DNA of 64,000 bases, taken from contig JAURZM010000013.1 of NCBI GenBank assembly GCA_030653385.1, positions 62,001 to 126,000 on the forward strand. The letters are read 5' to 3'. Made by a program: the position numbers and the translations under genes. Origin of the DNA: Rubrivivax sp. Lineage in GTDB: Bacteria; Pseudomonadota; Gammaproteobacteria; Burkholderiales; Burkholderiaceae_C. Positions 33,732 to 45,365 of this stretch are shown in pieces. Below the pieces are notes generated by a model that did no database searches, had not been told where the DNA came from, and saw only the letters and a program-made list of their open reading frames with translations. Position 1 is the first letter of the stretch; each line of letters starts with the position of its first letter.

Positions 33732-34411
33732 CGCCCGGTGTCGCGGGCGACGTCGGACGCCGGCGCGAGCCACGACGCGATGCACCACTGCGCCAACCAG
33801 TAGCTGGCCAGGATCCACAAACTGGCCATCGGCAGCGGCTGGGCGAACTTGTTGATGGCCAGCAGTGTGTCGCTGGCCATGAAGAGGGCGCCGCCGACCG
33901 CCAGCAAGGCACCCCGTGCCGCGCCGCTGCGCCACAAGACCGCCGCTTGCGCCGCCATCGCACCCAGGCACAGCACATAAGCCACGACCGGTGCGCGCAG
34001 CGCACCCGGCACGCCGGGCCACAGCTGCGACAGGATCGCGGCCGCCAGGGCGGCGTAGGCCACGAATACCCAGGGCACGGCCGCCAGCCGCACAACACGC
34101 GTGAAAGCCACCAGGTAGGCCAGGTGCGCCAGCAGAAAACTCACCAGCCCGGGCAGGAAGCCTTCCTTGGGCCACATCAGGCAGATGTCGCCCACCAGCG
34201 AAAGCACCAGGCCCAGCAGAACCCAGCGCCGCACCAGCGGCAGGTCACGCCCACGTGGCGAGGCATGTGCGATGACCACCAGCGTGGCCAGCGGCTTGAA
34301 GATGAAGTTCAGCGCCGGCTGGGCCAGTGCCCACGGCGCAGACAGGATGGCCAGCGTGGCGCACACCAAGAGCGCGACGGCCAGCGCGCGGGTGCGCAGC
34401 GGCAGCCCCAT
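33728..34411 (-). CDS. YhhN/TMEM86 family lysoplasmalogenase
   Basis: A 227-residue membrane protein with about eight helices and the YhhN-family acidic motifs: LVLSLVGDICLMWP and GGALFMASDTLLA, where Asp residues sit inside helices. Mammalian and Legionella members hydrolyse the vinyl-ether bond of lysoplasmalogen; the role of others is not settled. It starts two bases after the stop of the rep gene, so it is probably co-translated with it, without functional linkage. Confidence 0.85.
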   Translation of the reverse strand: MGLPLRTRALAVALLVCATLAILSAPWALAQPALNFIFKPLATLVVIAHASPRGRDLPLVRRWVLLGLVLSLVGDICLMWPKEGFLPGLVSFLLAHLAYLVAFTRVVRLAAVPWVFVAYAALAAAILSQLWPGVPGALRAPVVAYVLCLGAMAAQAAVLWRSGAARGALLAVGGALFMASDTLLAINKFAQPLPMASLWILASYWLAQWCIASWLAPASDVARDTGR

Positions 34412-34413
34412 GT

Positions 34414-36486
34414 TCAGCTGCCCGCTGCGGCCGATGAAGCCACTTTGGCGGCCATCGCGTCGCGCAGTTTTTTCAGCCGCTCGCGTGGGTCTTCCTTCAG
34501 TTTGACCTCGTCCAGCTTCATCTCGGCGATGAAGCGGCTGGGCACGCCCATCACCGTGTCGCGGCCTTTCTTGCGGCGCTTCAACGTGCTGACGGCCAGC
34601 GTGTGGCGGGCGCGTGTGATGCCCACGTACATGAGCCGGCGTTCTTCTTCCAGCCGTTCGGCCGTCATGTCGTCGTCACCGCTGCGAAAGGGCAGCAGGC
34701 CCTCGTTCACACCCACCAGCACCACGTGCGGCCATTCCAGGCCCTTGGCGGCGTGCAGCGTGCTGAGCGTGACGACGTCCTGGTCTTCGCCGCGTTCGGC
34801 CAGGCTGATGATGACGCTGATGGTCTGCGCCACCTGCAGCACGCTCTGGCGTTCGCTTTCGAAGGTGCCGCCGTCCTGCGTGATCTCACCGCCACAGCGG
34901 CGCGACATCCAGTCCACGAAGTCCAGCACATTGCCCCAGCGGGCGGTGGCCAGCTTTTCGCTGTCTTCGCCGTCGTGCAGGTGCTGTTCATAGCCGATGT
35001 CCTTGAGCCAGCCCAGCAACAAGGCCTTGGCATCTTCAGCCCCCGTGGTGTGGGCTGCGCGGTCTTGCAGGGCGTTCACCTCGCGACCAAACTCGTGCAG
35101 CGCGTCGATGGCCTTGCCCTTCAGCGCGCTGGCCAGGCTGGGTGCAAACAGCGCCTCGAACAGGCTCACCTTCCAGGTGTTGGCAAACTCGCCCAGCGAA
35201 GCCAGTGTCTGGTGGCCGATGCCGCGTTTGGGCGTGGTCACGGCGCGCAGGAAGGCCGGGTCGTCGTTGTTGTTGACCAAGAGGCGCAGCCAGGCGCACA
35301 GGTCCTTGATCTCTGCGCGGTCGAAGTAACTCTGGCCGCCGCTGACCTTGTAGGGAATCTGCGCCGCACGCAGCTTCTGCTCGAAGACCTTGGCCTGGTG
35401 GTTGGCGCGGTAGAGCACCGCAAAGTCGCTGAACTTCAGTGCCGCGCCGCTGGTCACGCCGCCCGCCTGGCCACCGCGCAGGCTTTGGATGCGTGCCACG
35501 GCCCGTTCGGCTTCGTGTTCTTCGCCGTCGCACTCCAGCAGGCGCACGGGTTCGCCGTCGCCCAGGTCGGACCACAGCTTCTTCTCGAAGATCTTCGGGT
35601 TGCCGGCGATCACCGCATTGGCCGCGCGCAGGATGTGGCCGGTGCTGCGGTAGTTCTGTTCCAGCGCAATGACCTTCAGCGCCGGGAAGTCCTGTGGCAG
35701 CTGTTTCAGGTTTTCGATGGTGGCACCGCGCCAGCCGTAGATGCTCTGGTCGTCGTCGCCCACCGCGGTGAAGGCCTGCCGGTTGCCGGTCAGCGCCTTC
35801 AGCAGTTCGTACTGCACGGCGTTGGTGTCCTGCACCTCGTCGACCAGGATGTGGTGGAACTGTTCCTGCCACTTGGCGCGGGCTTCTTCGTCGCGCTGCA
35901 GCAGCACCAGCGGCAGCTTGATCAGGTCGTCGAAGTCCACGGCCTGGAAGGCCTGCAGGCGTTCCTGGTACAGGCGCATGACCCGCGCACCGACACGCTC
36001 TTCGTCGTTGGCCGCAGCCGCTTCCGCGCCGTCGGCATCCAGGCCCTGGTTCTTCCACAGGCTGATGGTCCACTGCCAGCGGCGTGCCAGATTGTTGTCG
36101 CTGCAGCCACCGGCTTCGCGGATCACACCCAGCACGTCGTCGCTGTCCAGGATGCTGAAGTTGGGCTTCAGACCCACCTTCGTGCCGTCGGCGCGCAGCA
36201 TGCGCACCCCCAGGCTGTGGAAGGTGCTGACCGCCAGGTCCTTGGCTGCACGTGGCCCCACCAGCGCCTTGGCCCGTTCGCGCATTTCCTGCGCGGCCTT
36301 GTTGGTGAAGGTGATGGCGGCGATCTGCTTCGGGCCCAAGCCATGCTGCAGCAGCCGCGCGATCTTGTGCACGATGACCCGTGTCTTGCCCGAGCCGGCG
36401 CCGGCCAGCACCAGACAAGGCCCGTCCAGGTGCTGCACTGCCTGCATCTGGGCATTGTTCAGCGTGGCAGGTGCGGCAGCGTTCAT
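34414..36486 (-). CDS. rep: UvrD/Rep-type DNA helicase
   Basis: A 690-residue superfamily 1A helicase that unwinds DNA 3' to 5'. Motif Q/I is AGAGSGKTRVIVHKIA, Ia TFTNKAAQEM, II VDEVQDTNAVQ (DEVQ in place of DEXQ variants), III GDDDQSIYGWRGA, IV LEQNYRST, V TLHAAKGLEWPHV and VI YVGITRARHTL. Order and length fit Rep rather than UvrD or PcrA. The start at 36486 (MNAAAPATLNNAQM) is right for the family; a longer frame runs into the repeat upstream. Confidence 0.92.
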   Translation of the reverse strand: MNAAAPATLNNAQMQAVQHLDGPCLVLAGAGSGKTRVIVHKIARLLQHGLGPKQIAAITFTNKAAQEMRERAKALVGPRAAKDLAVSTFHSLGVRMLRADGTKVGLKPNFSILDSDDVLGVIREAGGCSDNNLARRWQWTISLWKNQGLDADGAEAAAANDEERVGARVMRLYQERLQAFQAVDFDDLIKLPLVLLQRDEEARAKWQEQFHHILVDEVQDTNAVQYELLKALTGNRQAFTAVGDDDQSIYGWRGATIENLKQLPQDFPALKVIALEQNYRSTGHILRAANAVIAGNPKIFEKKLWSDLGDGEPVRLLECDGEEHEAERAVARIQSLRGGQAGGVTSGAALKFSDFAVLYRANHQAKVFEQKLRAAQIPYKVSGGQSYFDRAEIKDLCAWLRLLVNNNDDPAFLRAVTTPKRGIGHQTLASLGEFANTWKVSLFEALFAPSLASALKGKAIDALHEFGREVNALQDRAAHTTGAEDAKALLLGWLKDIGYEQHLHDGEDSEKLATARWGNVLDFVDWMSRRCGGEITQDGGTFESERQSVLQVAQTISVIISLAERGEDQDVVTLSTLHAAKGLEWPHVVLVGVNEGLLPFRSGDDDMTAERLEEERRLMYVGITRARHTLAVSTLKRRKKGRDTVMGVPSRFIAEMKLDEVKLKEDPRERLKKLRDAMAAKVASSAAAGS

Positions 36487-36521
36487 AGGGGCCGCGATCA
36501 TAGCGAGGCGATCAAGTCGAC

Positions 36522-36599
36522 CCCACGGATCCGGCTCCGCCGGTCCGTTGGGGTGCACCCCCCTCGGGGGGCAGCGAGCGCTAGCGAGCTTGGGGGCTC
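36522..36599 (-). repeat. Interspersed C/G-rich repeat, copy C
   Basis: Read on the minus strand: CCCCCAAGCTCGCTAGCGC, then TCGCTGCCCCCCGAGGGGGG and later CGGCGGAGCCGG. It is the same element as copies A and B in the DUF4266/DUF3570 region, here in an intergenic setting upstream of rep. Confidence 0.7.
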
Positions 36600-36624
36600 A
36601 ATCCACGAGCTTGGGGGCTCAATC
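36585..36624. repeat. Tandem 19-base duplication next to repeat copy C
   Basis: CGAGCTTGGGGGCTCAATC occurs at 36585-36603 and again at 36606-36624, separated by two bases. It is the outer end of the repeat, duplicated; the second copy abuts the stop codon of the DUF1501 gene. Confidence 0.85.
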
Positions 36625-38229
36625 TCACGTCATGAATCCGAGATTGCGGGAGCCGGCGTCGAAGTTGGCCAGGTTCGGAAAGATGTCGGCAACCTGCCCG
36701 TCACTCAATCCGAACCAGCGCCCCAGCGTCGCGCCCAGCTGGTCCACCGACGTGGCCGGCAGCAAACTGCCGTTGCCCAGCTGGTCGGGGCTGCCGTCGA
36801 AGTTGTTGTTGCTGCGGTTTTTTTCGGCCAGCGTCGGGAAGCGGCCGTACAGGTCGCCCCCGCGCACCGCGCCGCCCATCACGAAGTGGTGTGCACCCCA
36901 GCCGTGGTCGGTGCCGTCGCCGTTGCTGGTGAAGGTGCGGCCGAAGTCGCTGGCGGTGAAGGTGGTGACGTTGTTGCGCGCACCCAGACCGCCCAGCGTG
37001 GTGTCGAAGTACTGCATGGCGTGCGACAGCCGCGCCATCAGGTCGGCGTGGCCGCGGTTCTGGTTGTCGTGGGTGTCGAAGCCGCCCATGCTGACAAAAA
37101 ACACCTGGCGCCGCACACCGGTGACACCGCTGATGCCGGCGTCGATCATCCGTGCCACCACCTGCAGTTGCTGCGCCAGCTGGTTCGACGCCGGCGAGCC
37201 GGTCAGCGGGTTGTTGTAGCGCAGCTTGGGGTCGTTGTTGGCGCTGTAGGTGCTGGTGCCTGCCGGGGGCGTGCCGAACAGCGGGTCGCTGGCCGCGCGC
37301 AGCCCGGTGCGCAGCGTCAACTCGGCGTTGAGCGAGCGGGCTGACACGGCCGCCAGGTCGGCTTCGAAGACGTGGCTGCCGCGGCTGCGCGAGACCACCC
37401 GCTCCAGCGCAGCGGCCACGTCGGTGGAGCCGTAGATGCGCCCGGCGCTGTCGGCCCCCATGCGGATGGCACCGTTGCTCCCCACCTGGTACTGCCGCAC
37501 CGTCTGGCCGGACAGCCACACCGCGTTGCCCGATGCCGACACCGACGTGAAGGCCACGTTCGAATTCATGCCGGCCACCATGTCGCCCATGCGCCCGCCC
37601 CAGCCCTGCGTGGTGCCCTCGGGCCCCAGCGACTGCCAGGTGTTCTGCTGGTCGTTGTGGCTGAACAGGCTGGCCGGTTTGCGGTGGCTGTTCTGGCTGT
37701 ACTGCGCCTTGCTGGTGGGCAGGATCAGGGGGCCGATGTTGGGCAACACGGCCAGCCGGCGGTCGGTATCGAACAGCGTCTGCAGGCCGCCCATCACCGG
37801 GTGCAGCGCAAGTGTGCGACCCTGAGCGTTGAGCGGGCTGATCGGCAGCACGCCACCCAGCCGCATCGGCGAGCCGGCCGCCGCAGAAGCCACGGGCGCG
37901 GTGCCGGGTGCCATCAGGGCCAGCGAGTCGGGCGTCTGGTTGCGGGTGCTGCTGTAGGCCGCCCAGCTGCTGCCTGGGGTGGGGGCCCCGGTCCCGTTGT
38001 GCCCATCGGTGGGCAGCACCATGTTGTAGGTGTCGTTGCCTCCAAACAGGAAGATGCACACCAGCGCCTTGTAGTCGCCGGCCGACTGCGCCGCGGCATT
38101 GCCCGCGGCCAACAGGTTGATGGCCATCGGCGCGCCGGCGCCAGCCAGCGCGCCCAGGGTGCCGGCGTGGCGCAGGAACAGGCGCCGGGCCGCGTCGTGG
38201 GTGCGCTTGGGACGGATGCAGTTGTTCAT
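36625..38229 (-). CDS. DUF1501 family exported protein
   Basis: A 534-residue protein of the DUF1501 family (sulfatase-like/alkaline-phosphatase-like fold). It has a Tat-style N-terminus (RRLFLRHAGTLGALAGAG) and family motifs VCIFLFGGNDTYNMVLP, SLFSHNDQQNTWQ, VSMGGFDTHDNQ, TASDFGRT and DHGWGAHHFVMGG. Gly-Asp, His and Asp residues in these motifs would form a metal site. The job is unknown. The family is almost always paired with a DUF1800 gene, as here, with 31 bases between them. Confidence 0.9.
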   Translation of the reverse strand: MNNCIRPKRTHDAARRLFLRHAGTLGALAGAGAPMAINLLAAGNAAAQSAGDYKALVCIFLFGGNDTYNMVLPTDGHNGTGAPTPGSSWAAYSSTRNQTPDSLALMAPGTAPVASAAAGSPMRLGGVLPISPLNAQGRTLALHPVMGGLQTLFDTDRRLAVLPNIGPLILPTSKAQYSQNSHRKPASLFSHNDQQNTWQSLGPEGTTQGWGGRMGDMVAGMNSNVAFTSVSASGNAVWLSGQTVRQYQVGSNGAIRMGADSAGRIYGSTDVAAALERVVSRSRGSHVFEADLAAVSARSLNAELTLRTGLRAASDPLFGTPPAGTSTYSANNDPKLRYNNPLTGSPASNQLAQQLQVVARMIDAGISGVTGVRRQVFFVSMGGFDTHDNQNRGHADLMARLSHAMQYFDTTLGGLGARNNVTTFTASDFGRTFTSNGDGTDHGWGAHHFVMGGAVRGGDLYGRFPTLAEKNRSNNNFDGSPDQLGNGSLLPATSVDQLGATLGRWFGLSDGQVADIFPNLANFDAGSRNLGFMT

Positions 38230-38260
38230 GGTCTTGTGCTCGGGTGCGGGGCGGCGGCCT

Positions 38261-40084
38261 TCAAGGCTGCACCTGGAATTCGGGCGACACCACGGTCAGC
38301 AGGATGGCGCTGTTGACCCGCGCACGCTTGGCGTTGTCCACCGAGCTCTGGTTGCTGAAGGTGGCGTTGAGCGTGGGGATGTTGATGCGGCCGACGGTGT
38401 CGATGAGCTCGGTGCGCAGTGCCGTCGGCACCGGGCCCACCACCAGCTTGGCCAGCACGCGGTCGACCAGGTCGGTGGCATTGGCCGCCAGCGCCAGTTC
38501 GGCGCTGTAGTCGCCCTGCAGGTCGCGCCGGTTGCGTGTCACGCCGTCGACCACGCCGTTGACCTGTCCCACACCGCTGGCGATGTTGTCGCGCATGAAG
38601 TTCACGTAACCGGCCACGCTCGTTTCGTGGGCGATTTGCATCTCGGGCGACTGCAGACTGCGTGCTGCGGCTGCCGTGCCCGGTGCGACGTAACCCGGTC
38701 GGTAGAAGTTGAAGACCGACGGCGAACGCATCGGCGACTGGCCCAGCGCGGTGCCCGCCGGGTCGGTGCTGCCGACGCGGAAAAAGCCGGTGTCGCTGGT
38801 GTGCGGGAAGGCACGCAAGAAGGCCGAGAGCTTGAGCACGGGCTCCCGCACCTTGCCCGAGGTATCGGACACGGTGCGGGCCTCGCGGTGCATCAGCACG
38901 GCCTTGACCACCGCTTTCATGTCGCCGCGCACACCCGACCCGTTGTCGGCCCACACCCGCGCCACGTCACGCACGTAGGTGGGGCTCGGGTTGCTGGTCA
39001 CCAGGCGCTGGATCAGCTGGCGGCCGATGAAGGGGCCCACGTTGGGGTGGTTGGCCAGCGTGTCCAGTGCCACGCGCAGACTGGCCGCCGGGTCGCTGGT
39101 GTCCTGCGCGGCCACCGTGGCGCCCAGGAAGCGCTTTTCTTCGGTGCTGTGGTACTGCGGGTAGGCCAGCATGGCCTTGAAGCTGCGGTCGGGGTCGGAT
39201 GCGCCGTTGGCCGCACCGTTGCTGAAGCAGCTGTTGTCGGGCCAGTCGGGGCAGGCCCAGCTCCAGCCCGTGAACACCCGTGCCATGCCCGAGATGTCGT
39301 CGGGTGTGTAGCTGTCCAGCGGCTGGCCGCCCACCTCACGTGCGCTGCCGTCTTCGTTCAGCGCCACCAGGCCGATCGAAAACAGCTGCATCACCTCGCG
39401 GGCGTAGTTTTCGTCGGGCACCCGGCCGGTGCGGTAGTCGGCCTTGCGGTTGCGCAGGTGCGACAGGTAGATGCCCATCATCGGGTGGCGCGACACCGAC
39501 TCGAGCAGCTCACGGTAGTTGCCCAGGCCCTGAGCGCCCAGCATGTCCAGCCAGGCCGCCACGGCACGCGGGTTGCCCACCACGTTGTCGTCGGCCATGC
39601 TGATGACGAAGATCTGCGACAGCGCAAACACCGTGCGCTGGCGCAACTGGTCGCGGCTGGTCAGGGCCTGCTTCCAGAAAGTCTCGAACACCTGGTCCTG
39701 ACCCGCGCTGCTGCTGGCGTTGGCAGCCTTGATCTGCGCGTCGCGGGCCTCGACGTGGCTGCGATGCGAGTCGGCGGGCAGCGCCAGTTGTTCGTCGATC
39801 CAGGCCGCATAGCCCACGTCCATCAGGCGGTTGATGTCGGCATCGACGGGGCCGAAGGTGGCCTGGGTCAGGAAACGCGAGGCTTCGCTGCGGGTGGCCG
39901 GTTTTTCCACGCTCACCGCGGGCGGTGCCGGTGCGGCAGGCGAAGGGCTGGGCGCACCGGGTGCCGACGTGGTGTCGGCATTGCCACCGCCACCGCCGCA
40001 GGCGGTCAGGAAGACGGTCAGCACCAGGGCTCCCAGGGCATGGCCGGTGCGTCGGGCAGGTCGGGCAGCGGGGGGTAGCGGCAT
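38261..40084 (-). CDS. DUF1800 family lipoprotein
   Basis: A 607-residue lipoprotein (LTACGGGGG lipobox) with a Pro/Ala/Ser linker, then the DUF1800 domain: RFLTQATFGP, DQLRQRTVFALSQIFVIS, VPDENYAREVMQLFSIGL, ARVFTGWSW, HPNVGPFIGRQLIQRLVTSN and LGQSPMRSPSVFNFYRPGY. GGAG lies nine bases before the ATG at 40084. Its role is unknown; it is translated just before the DUF1501 partner. Confidence 0.9.
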   Translation of the reverse strand: MPLPPAARPARRTGHALGALVLTVFLTACGGGGGNADTTSAPGAPSPSPAAPAPPAVSVEKPATRSEASRFLTQATFGPVDADINRLMDVGYAAWIDEQLALPADSHRSHVEARDAQIKAANASSSAGQDQVFETFWKQALTSRDQLRQRTVFALSQIFVISMADDNVVGNPRAVAAWLDMLGAQGLGNYRELLESVSRHPMMGIYLSHLRNRKADYRTGRVPDENYAREVMQLFSIGLVALNEDGSAREVGGQPLDSYTPDDISGMARVFTGWSWACPDWPDNSCFSNGAANGASDPDRSFKAMLAYPQYHSTEEKRFLGATVAAQDTSDPAASLRVALDTLANHPNVGPFIGRQLIQRLVTSNPSPTYVRDVARVWADNGSGVRGDMKAVVKAVLMHREARTVSDTSGKVREPVLKLSAFLRAFPHTSDTGFFRVGSTDPAGTALGQSPMRSPSVFNFYRPGYVAPGTAAAARSLQSPEMQIAHETSVAGYVNFMRDNIASGVGQVNGVVDGVTRNRRDLQGDYSAELALAANATDLVDRVLAKLVVGPVPTALRTELIDTVGRINIPTLNATFSNQSSVDNAKRARVNSAILLTVVSPEFQVQP

Positions 40085-40291
40085 CACGGCAGAACTCCAG
40101 ACTTCAGGGGCATCGGCAAGCAGGCAAAAGAGCTTCCGCCAATGGCGCGGATTCCTTGCACCCCGCATTCTCGGCAGCCGGCGTTGCGCCAGGTGCCAAA
40201 GGCGCCTCAGTTCTGGAAGGTCTTACGGTGCTTACGCTTGGATGCGTTTGGCCAGTCCGTGCGCGCCGGCGTCCGTCGCTGCCTTGCCCGC

Positions 40292-43024
<2,733 letters not shown>

Positions 43025-43046
43025 GACTCAGCTCCAGCAAGGGGAC

Positions 43047-43138
43047 TGAGCGCCGTTGCCGGCCGCATCGGAGCCGACGCGGCGCCCCGAGCCTGGCAGC
43101 TGGGCCATGGGTGCCAGCTGTCGCAACGCTCCTCGGGG
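43047..43138 (-). promoter_or_regulatory. S-adenosylhomocysteine (SAH) riboswitch
   Basis: Minus strand, 23 to 114 bases before metH. It opens with CCCCGAGGAGCGTTGCGAC, has the pairing partner GCCAGGCTCGGGG, and ends in GGCAACGGCGCTCA, whose bases pair back to GAGCGTTGC to form the pseudoknot. These conserved pieces, their order and the gene downstream all match the SAH riboswitch, which turns metH or ahcY on when SAH builds up. Confidence 0.93.
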
Positions 43139-43150
43139 AAGCCGCAAATT

Positions 43151-45076
43151 CTAGCGGCTGGGCAAGCCAGGGCGGTGTGAGGCACCCGTGTCGGGCGTGC
43201 CCAATGCTGCCGCTTTGGCCGCGGCCGGTGGGGGCTTGGTGCTGTCGCCGCCCCGGCCCGGCGGGTCGGCGGTGTGGGCTGCTGTCAGGGCGGTCAGGGC
43301 CTGGCCGCCATTTTTCAGGGCGACGCCAACGGCCAGGATGTCGATCAGCAACAGCTGCAGGATGCGGCTGACCATCGCCAATTGGGTTGCGAGGTTCTCG
43401 TCATGGTCCAAGGTCAGCGCCACGTCGGCCTTGCGCACCAGCAGGCTCTGACTGCCGCAGATGGCCATCACCGTGGCGCCGCGCTGGCGCGCTGTGTCGG
43501 CCAGGGCCAACAGCGTGTTGACCGGGCCGCCGCTGCTGATGAGCACGAGCACATGAGAAGGCTTCAGCAGCGCGGCCACCAGCGGCTGCAACTGCTCATC
43601 GCTGCAACTGGCCGACGGCAGCCCCAGGCGCAGGAACTTGAGCCGCGCGTCGTCGGCCACCACGCCGTCAGGGCCCAGTGCGCAGAGCTCGATGCGTTCT
43701 GCGCCAGCCAGCCTGTCGACGGCACGGCCCAGCGTCTCGTGCTTGAGCTGGTCGCGCAGTTGCAGCACGGCACTGGCGGTGTTGCCCAGCACCTTGACGC
43801 CCAGTTCCAGCGTGTTGTCTGTGTCCGTCACCTGCGTGTGGCCCAGCGGCACCGAGCCCGACAGGCCCGAGGCCAGACGCAATTTGAAGTCACTCAAGCC
43901 GTCGCAGCCCAGGCTGCGGCAGAAGCGGATCACGGTGGGCTGGCTGACCTGGGCCGACCGGGCGATTTGCGAGATCGGGTCGCCCAGGGCCGATCGCGGG
44001 TGGGCCAGCACGTGGTCGGCCACACGCCGTTCGGCCGGAGACAGGCCCTGGCGCGAACGCTGGATGTGGGCCAGCAGTGCCGATGCCTCTTCGTCGCGCC
44101 GGATGCGCAGTTGCGCAGCGAGGATGGCCGAGGTGCCGATGAAGGTGGCGTCTTCTGCCGTGATGACCCAGGTGGGGATGCCCTTCAGGTAGTCGCTGAA
44201 GCGGCCCTTGTCCTCGAAGCGGGCGCGGAAGGGCGAGCGGTCGAAAAAGCGGCCGAGTCCCGGCACGATGCCGCCGCCGATGCAGATGCCACCCTGGGCG
44301 CCGAGTGTCAGGGCCAGGTTGGCGGCGGCGGTGCCCAGCATGGCGCAGAAGGAGTTCATCACGTCGACGCAGACGGCGTCGCTGCCGTCCAGCGCGTGGC
44401 GTGTGATGACGGCGGCCGACAAGGTCTGCCGCGCCAGCCCGGCGTGTTCGCGCAGCGCGCGGTGGATGAGTTCGATGCCCGGCTCGGACAGCAGCCGCTC
44501 CTGCGACAGGTGAGGGTGCTGCTGCAGGCCGTGGCGCAGGATGGCCATCTCCAGGTCGTCGCGCGGCGAAAAACTGGCGTGCCCGCCTTCGGTGCCCAGT
44601 GCCACCCAGCCGTCGTTGGCCGGCACCAGGCCACTGACCCCCAGGCCCGTGTCGGCGCCCAGCAGCCCCAGCACACTGTTTTCTCGTGCACGGCCGCCAC
44701 CCACCTGCCGCCGCTGGCTGCTGGTCAGCTGCGGAAGCGACATGGCCAGGGCCGTGAAGTCGTTGACCACCACCAGCCGCTGCAAGCCCAGCTGCTGCCG
44801 TGTCTGCTCGATGCCAAACCGCCAGGGGCCGTTGGTCATGTGCACCTCGTCACCTTCAACCGGGGTGGCGATGGCCATGGCCGCATGTTTGATGCGCCCG
44901 ATCGGGTTGGCGGGCAGTCCGTTCAGGAAGTGGGAAACCGCGGCGTGAAAATCCGCGTGGCCTTCGCAGCGCAGCGACGCGGTGTGCTCGAAGTGGCCGG
45001 CGGCGGTTTCGAGCGTGAAACGGGCGCGTGTGCCGCCAAGCTCGGCAAGCAGGCGCGGGCTGTCGAAAGACGTCAT
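43151..45076 (-). CDS. glk: Glucokinase-RpiR fusion protein
   Basis: A 641-residue fusion: a glucokinase (ROK-unrelated Glk) domain at residues 1-335, an RpiR helix-turn-helix at about 355-430 (SQIARSAQVSQPTVIRFCRSLG) and an SIS sugar-phosphate domain at about 450-600 (VLVLISSGGPVNTLLALAD). The architecture is known in Burkholderiales as bifunctional glucokinase/regulator. The phosphate loop reads AELGGTRARF, where active Glk has D-x-GGTNAR; the catalytic VVNDF Asp is kept. The kinase activity may be weakened. The ATG at 45076 fits the family; two HexR-like palindromes lie in the divergent region upstream. Confidence 0.9.
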   Translation of the reverse strand: MTSFDSPRLLAELGGTRARFTLETAAGHFEHTASLRCEGHADFHAAVSHFLNGLPANPIGRIKHAAMAIATPVEGDEVHMTNGPWRFGIEQTRQQLGLQRLVVVNDFTALAMSLPQLTSSQRRQVGGGRARENSVLGLLGADTGLGVSGLVPANDGWVALGTEGGHASFSPRDDLEMAILRHGLQQHPHLSQERLLSEPGIELIHRALREHAGLARQTLSAAVITRHALDGSDAVCVDVMNSFCAMLGTAAANLALTLGAQGGICIGGGIVPGLGRFFDRSPFRARFEDKGRFSDYLKGIPTWVITAEDATFIGTSAILAAQLRIRRDEEASALLAHIQRSRQGLSPAERRVADHVLAHPRSALGDPISQIARSAQVSQPTVIRFCRSLGCDGLSDFKLRLASGLSGSVPLGHTQVTDTDNTLELGVKVLGNTASAVLQLRDQLKHETLGRAVDRLAGAERIELCALGPDGVVADDARLKFLRLGLPSASCSDEQLQPLVAALLKPSHVLVLISSGGPVNTLLALADTARQRGATVMAICGSQSLLVRKADVALTLDHDENLATQLAMVSRILQLLLIDILAVGVALKNGGQALTALTAAHTADPPGRGGDSTKPPPAAAKAAALGTPDTGASHRPGLPSR

Positions 45077-45158
45077 GGCGGATCCTGGCGTGGGCGGCTG
45101 GCGCCGATGATTCTGCTCGACGGTGCAAGGTCGGCTTGGCCCTTTTGTGATTGCGAGA

Positions 45159-45173
45159 TGTAGCTTCACTACG
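45159..45173. promoter_or_regulatory. HexR/RpiR-like operator 1
   Basis: TGTAGCTTCACTACG: arms GTAG/CTAC around five bases, close to the TGTAnTnnnnnTACA form of HexR sites. It lies 83 bases upstream of the glk-rpiR start. Confidence 0.6.
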
Positions 45174-45245
45174 GACATTCCCTGGTGCCTCAGGTGCCGA
45201 ATGGAAGTTGGCGGTCGCAAACGGCCATCGGACTTGCTGCTGGCA

Positions 45246-45260
45246 GGTAGTTTTGCTACC
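45246..45260. promoter_or_regulatory. HexR/RpiR-like operator 2
   Basis: GGTAGTTTTGCTACC: a perfect GGTAG/CTACC palindrome with a five-base spacer, matching site 1 in GTAGnTTnnCTAC. It lies about 106 bases upstream of the second glucokinase. Both sites are in the only divergent region of the two kinase genes. Confidence 0.65.
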
Positions 45261-45365
45261 GTTGTTGTCAGAGAATCGATTCCCTTCGGCGGCTGAAGCA
45301 GCTCTCGTTGGGGTCACGCAAAGGCATCCGATGACGCATCATTTCCCTTGCCGGGGCAAAAGGCC

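Noticed and set aside
34603..37344. 913-codon open frame on the + strand
   Set aside because: Antisense of rep and the DUF1501 gene; no motif, and it spans the intergenic repeat.
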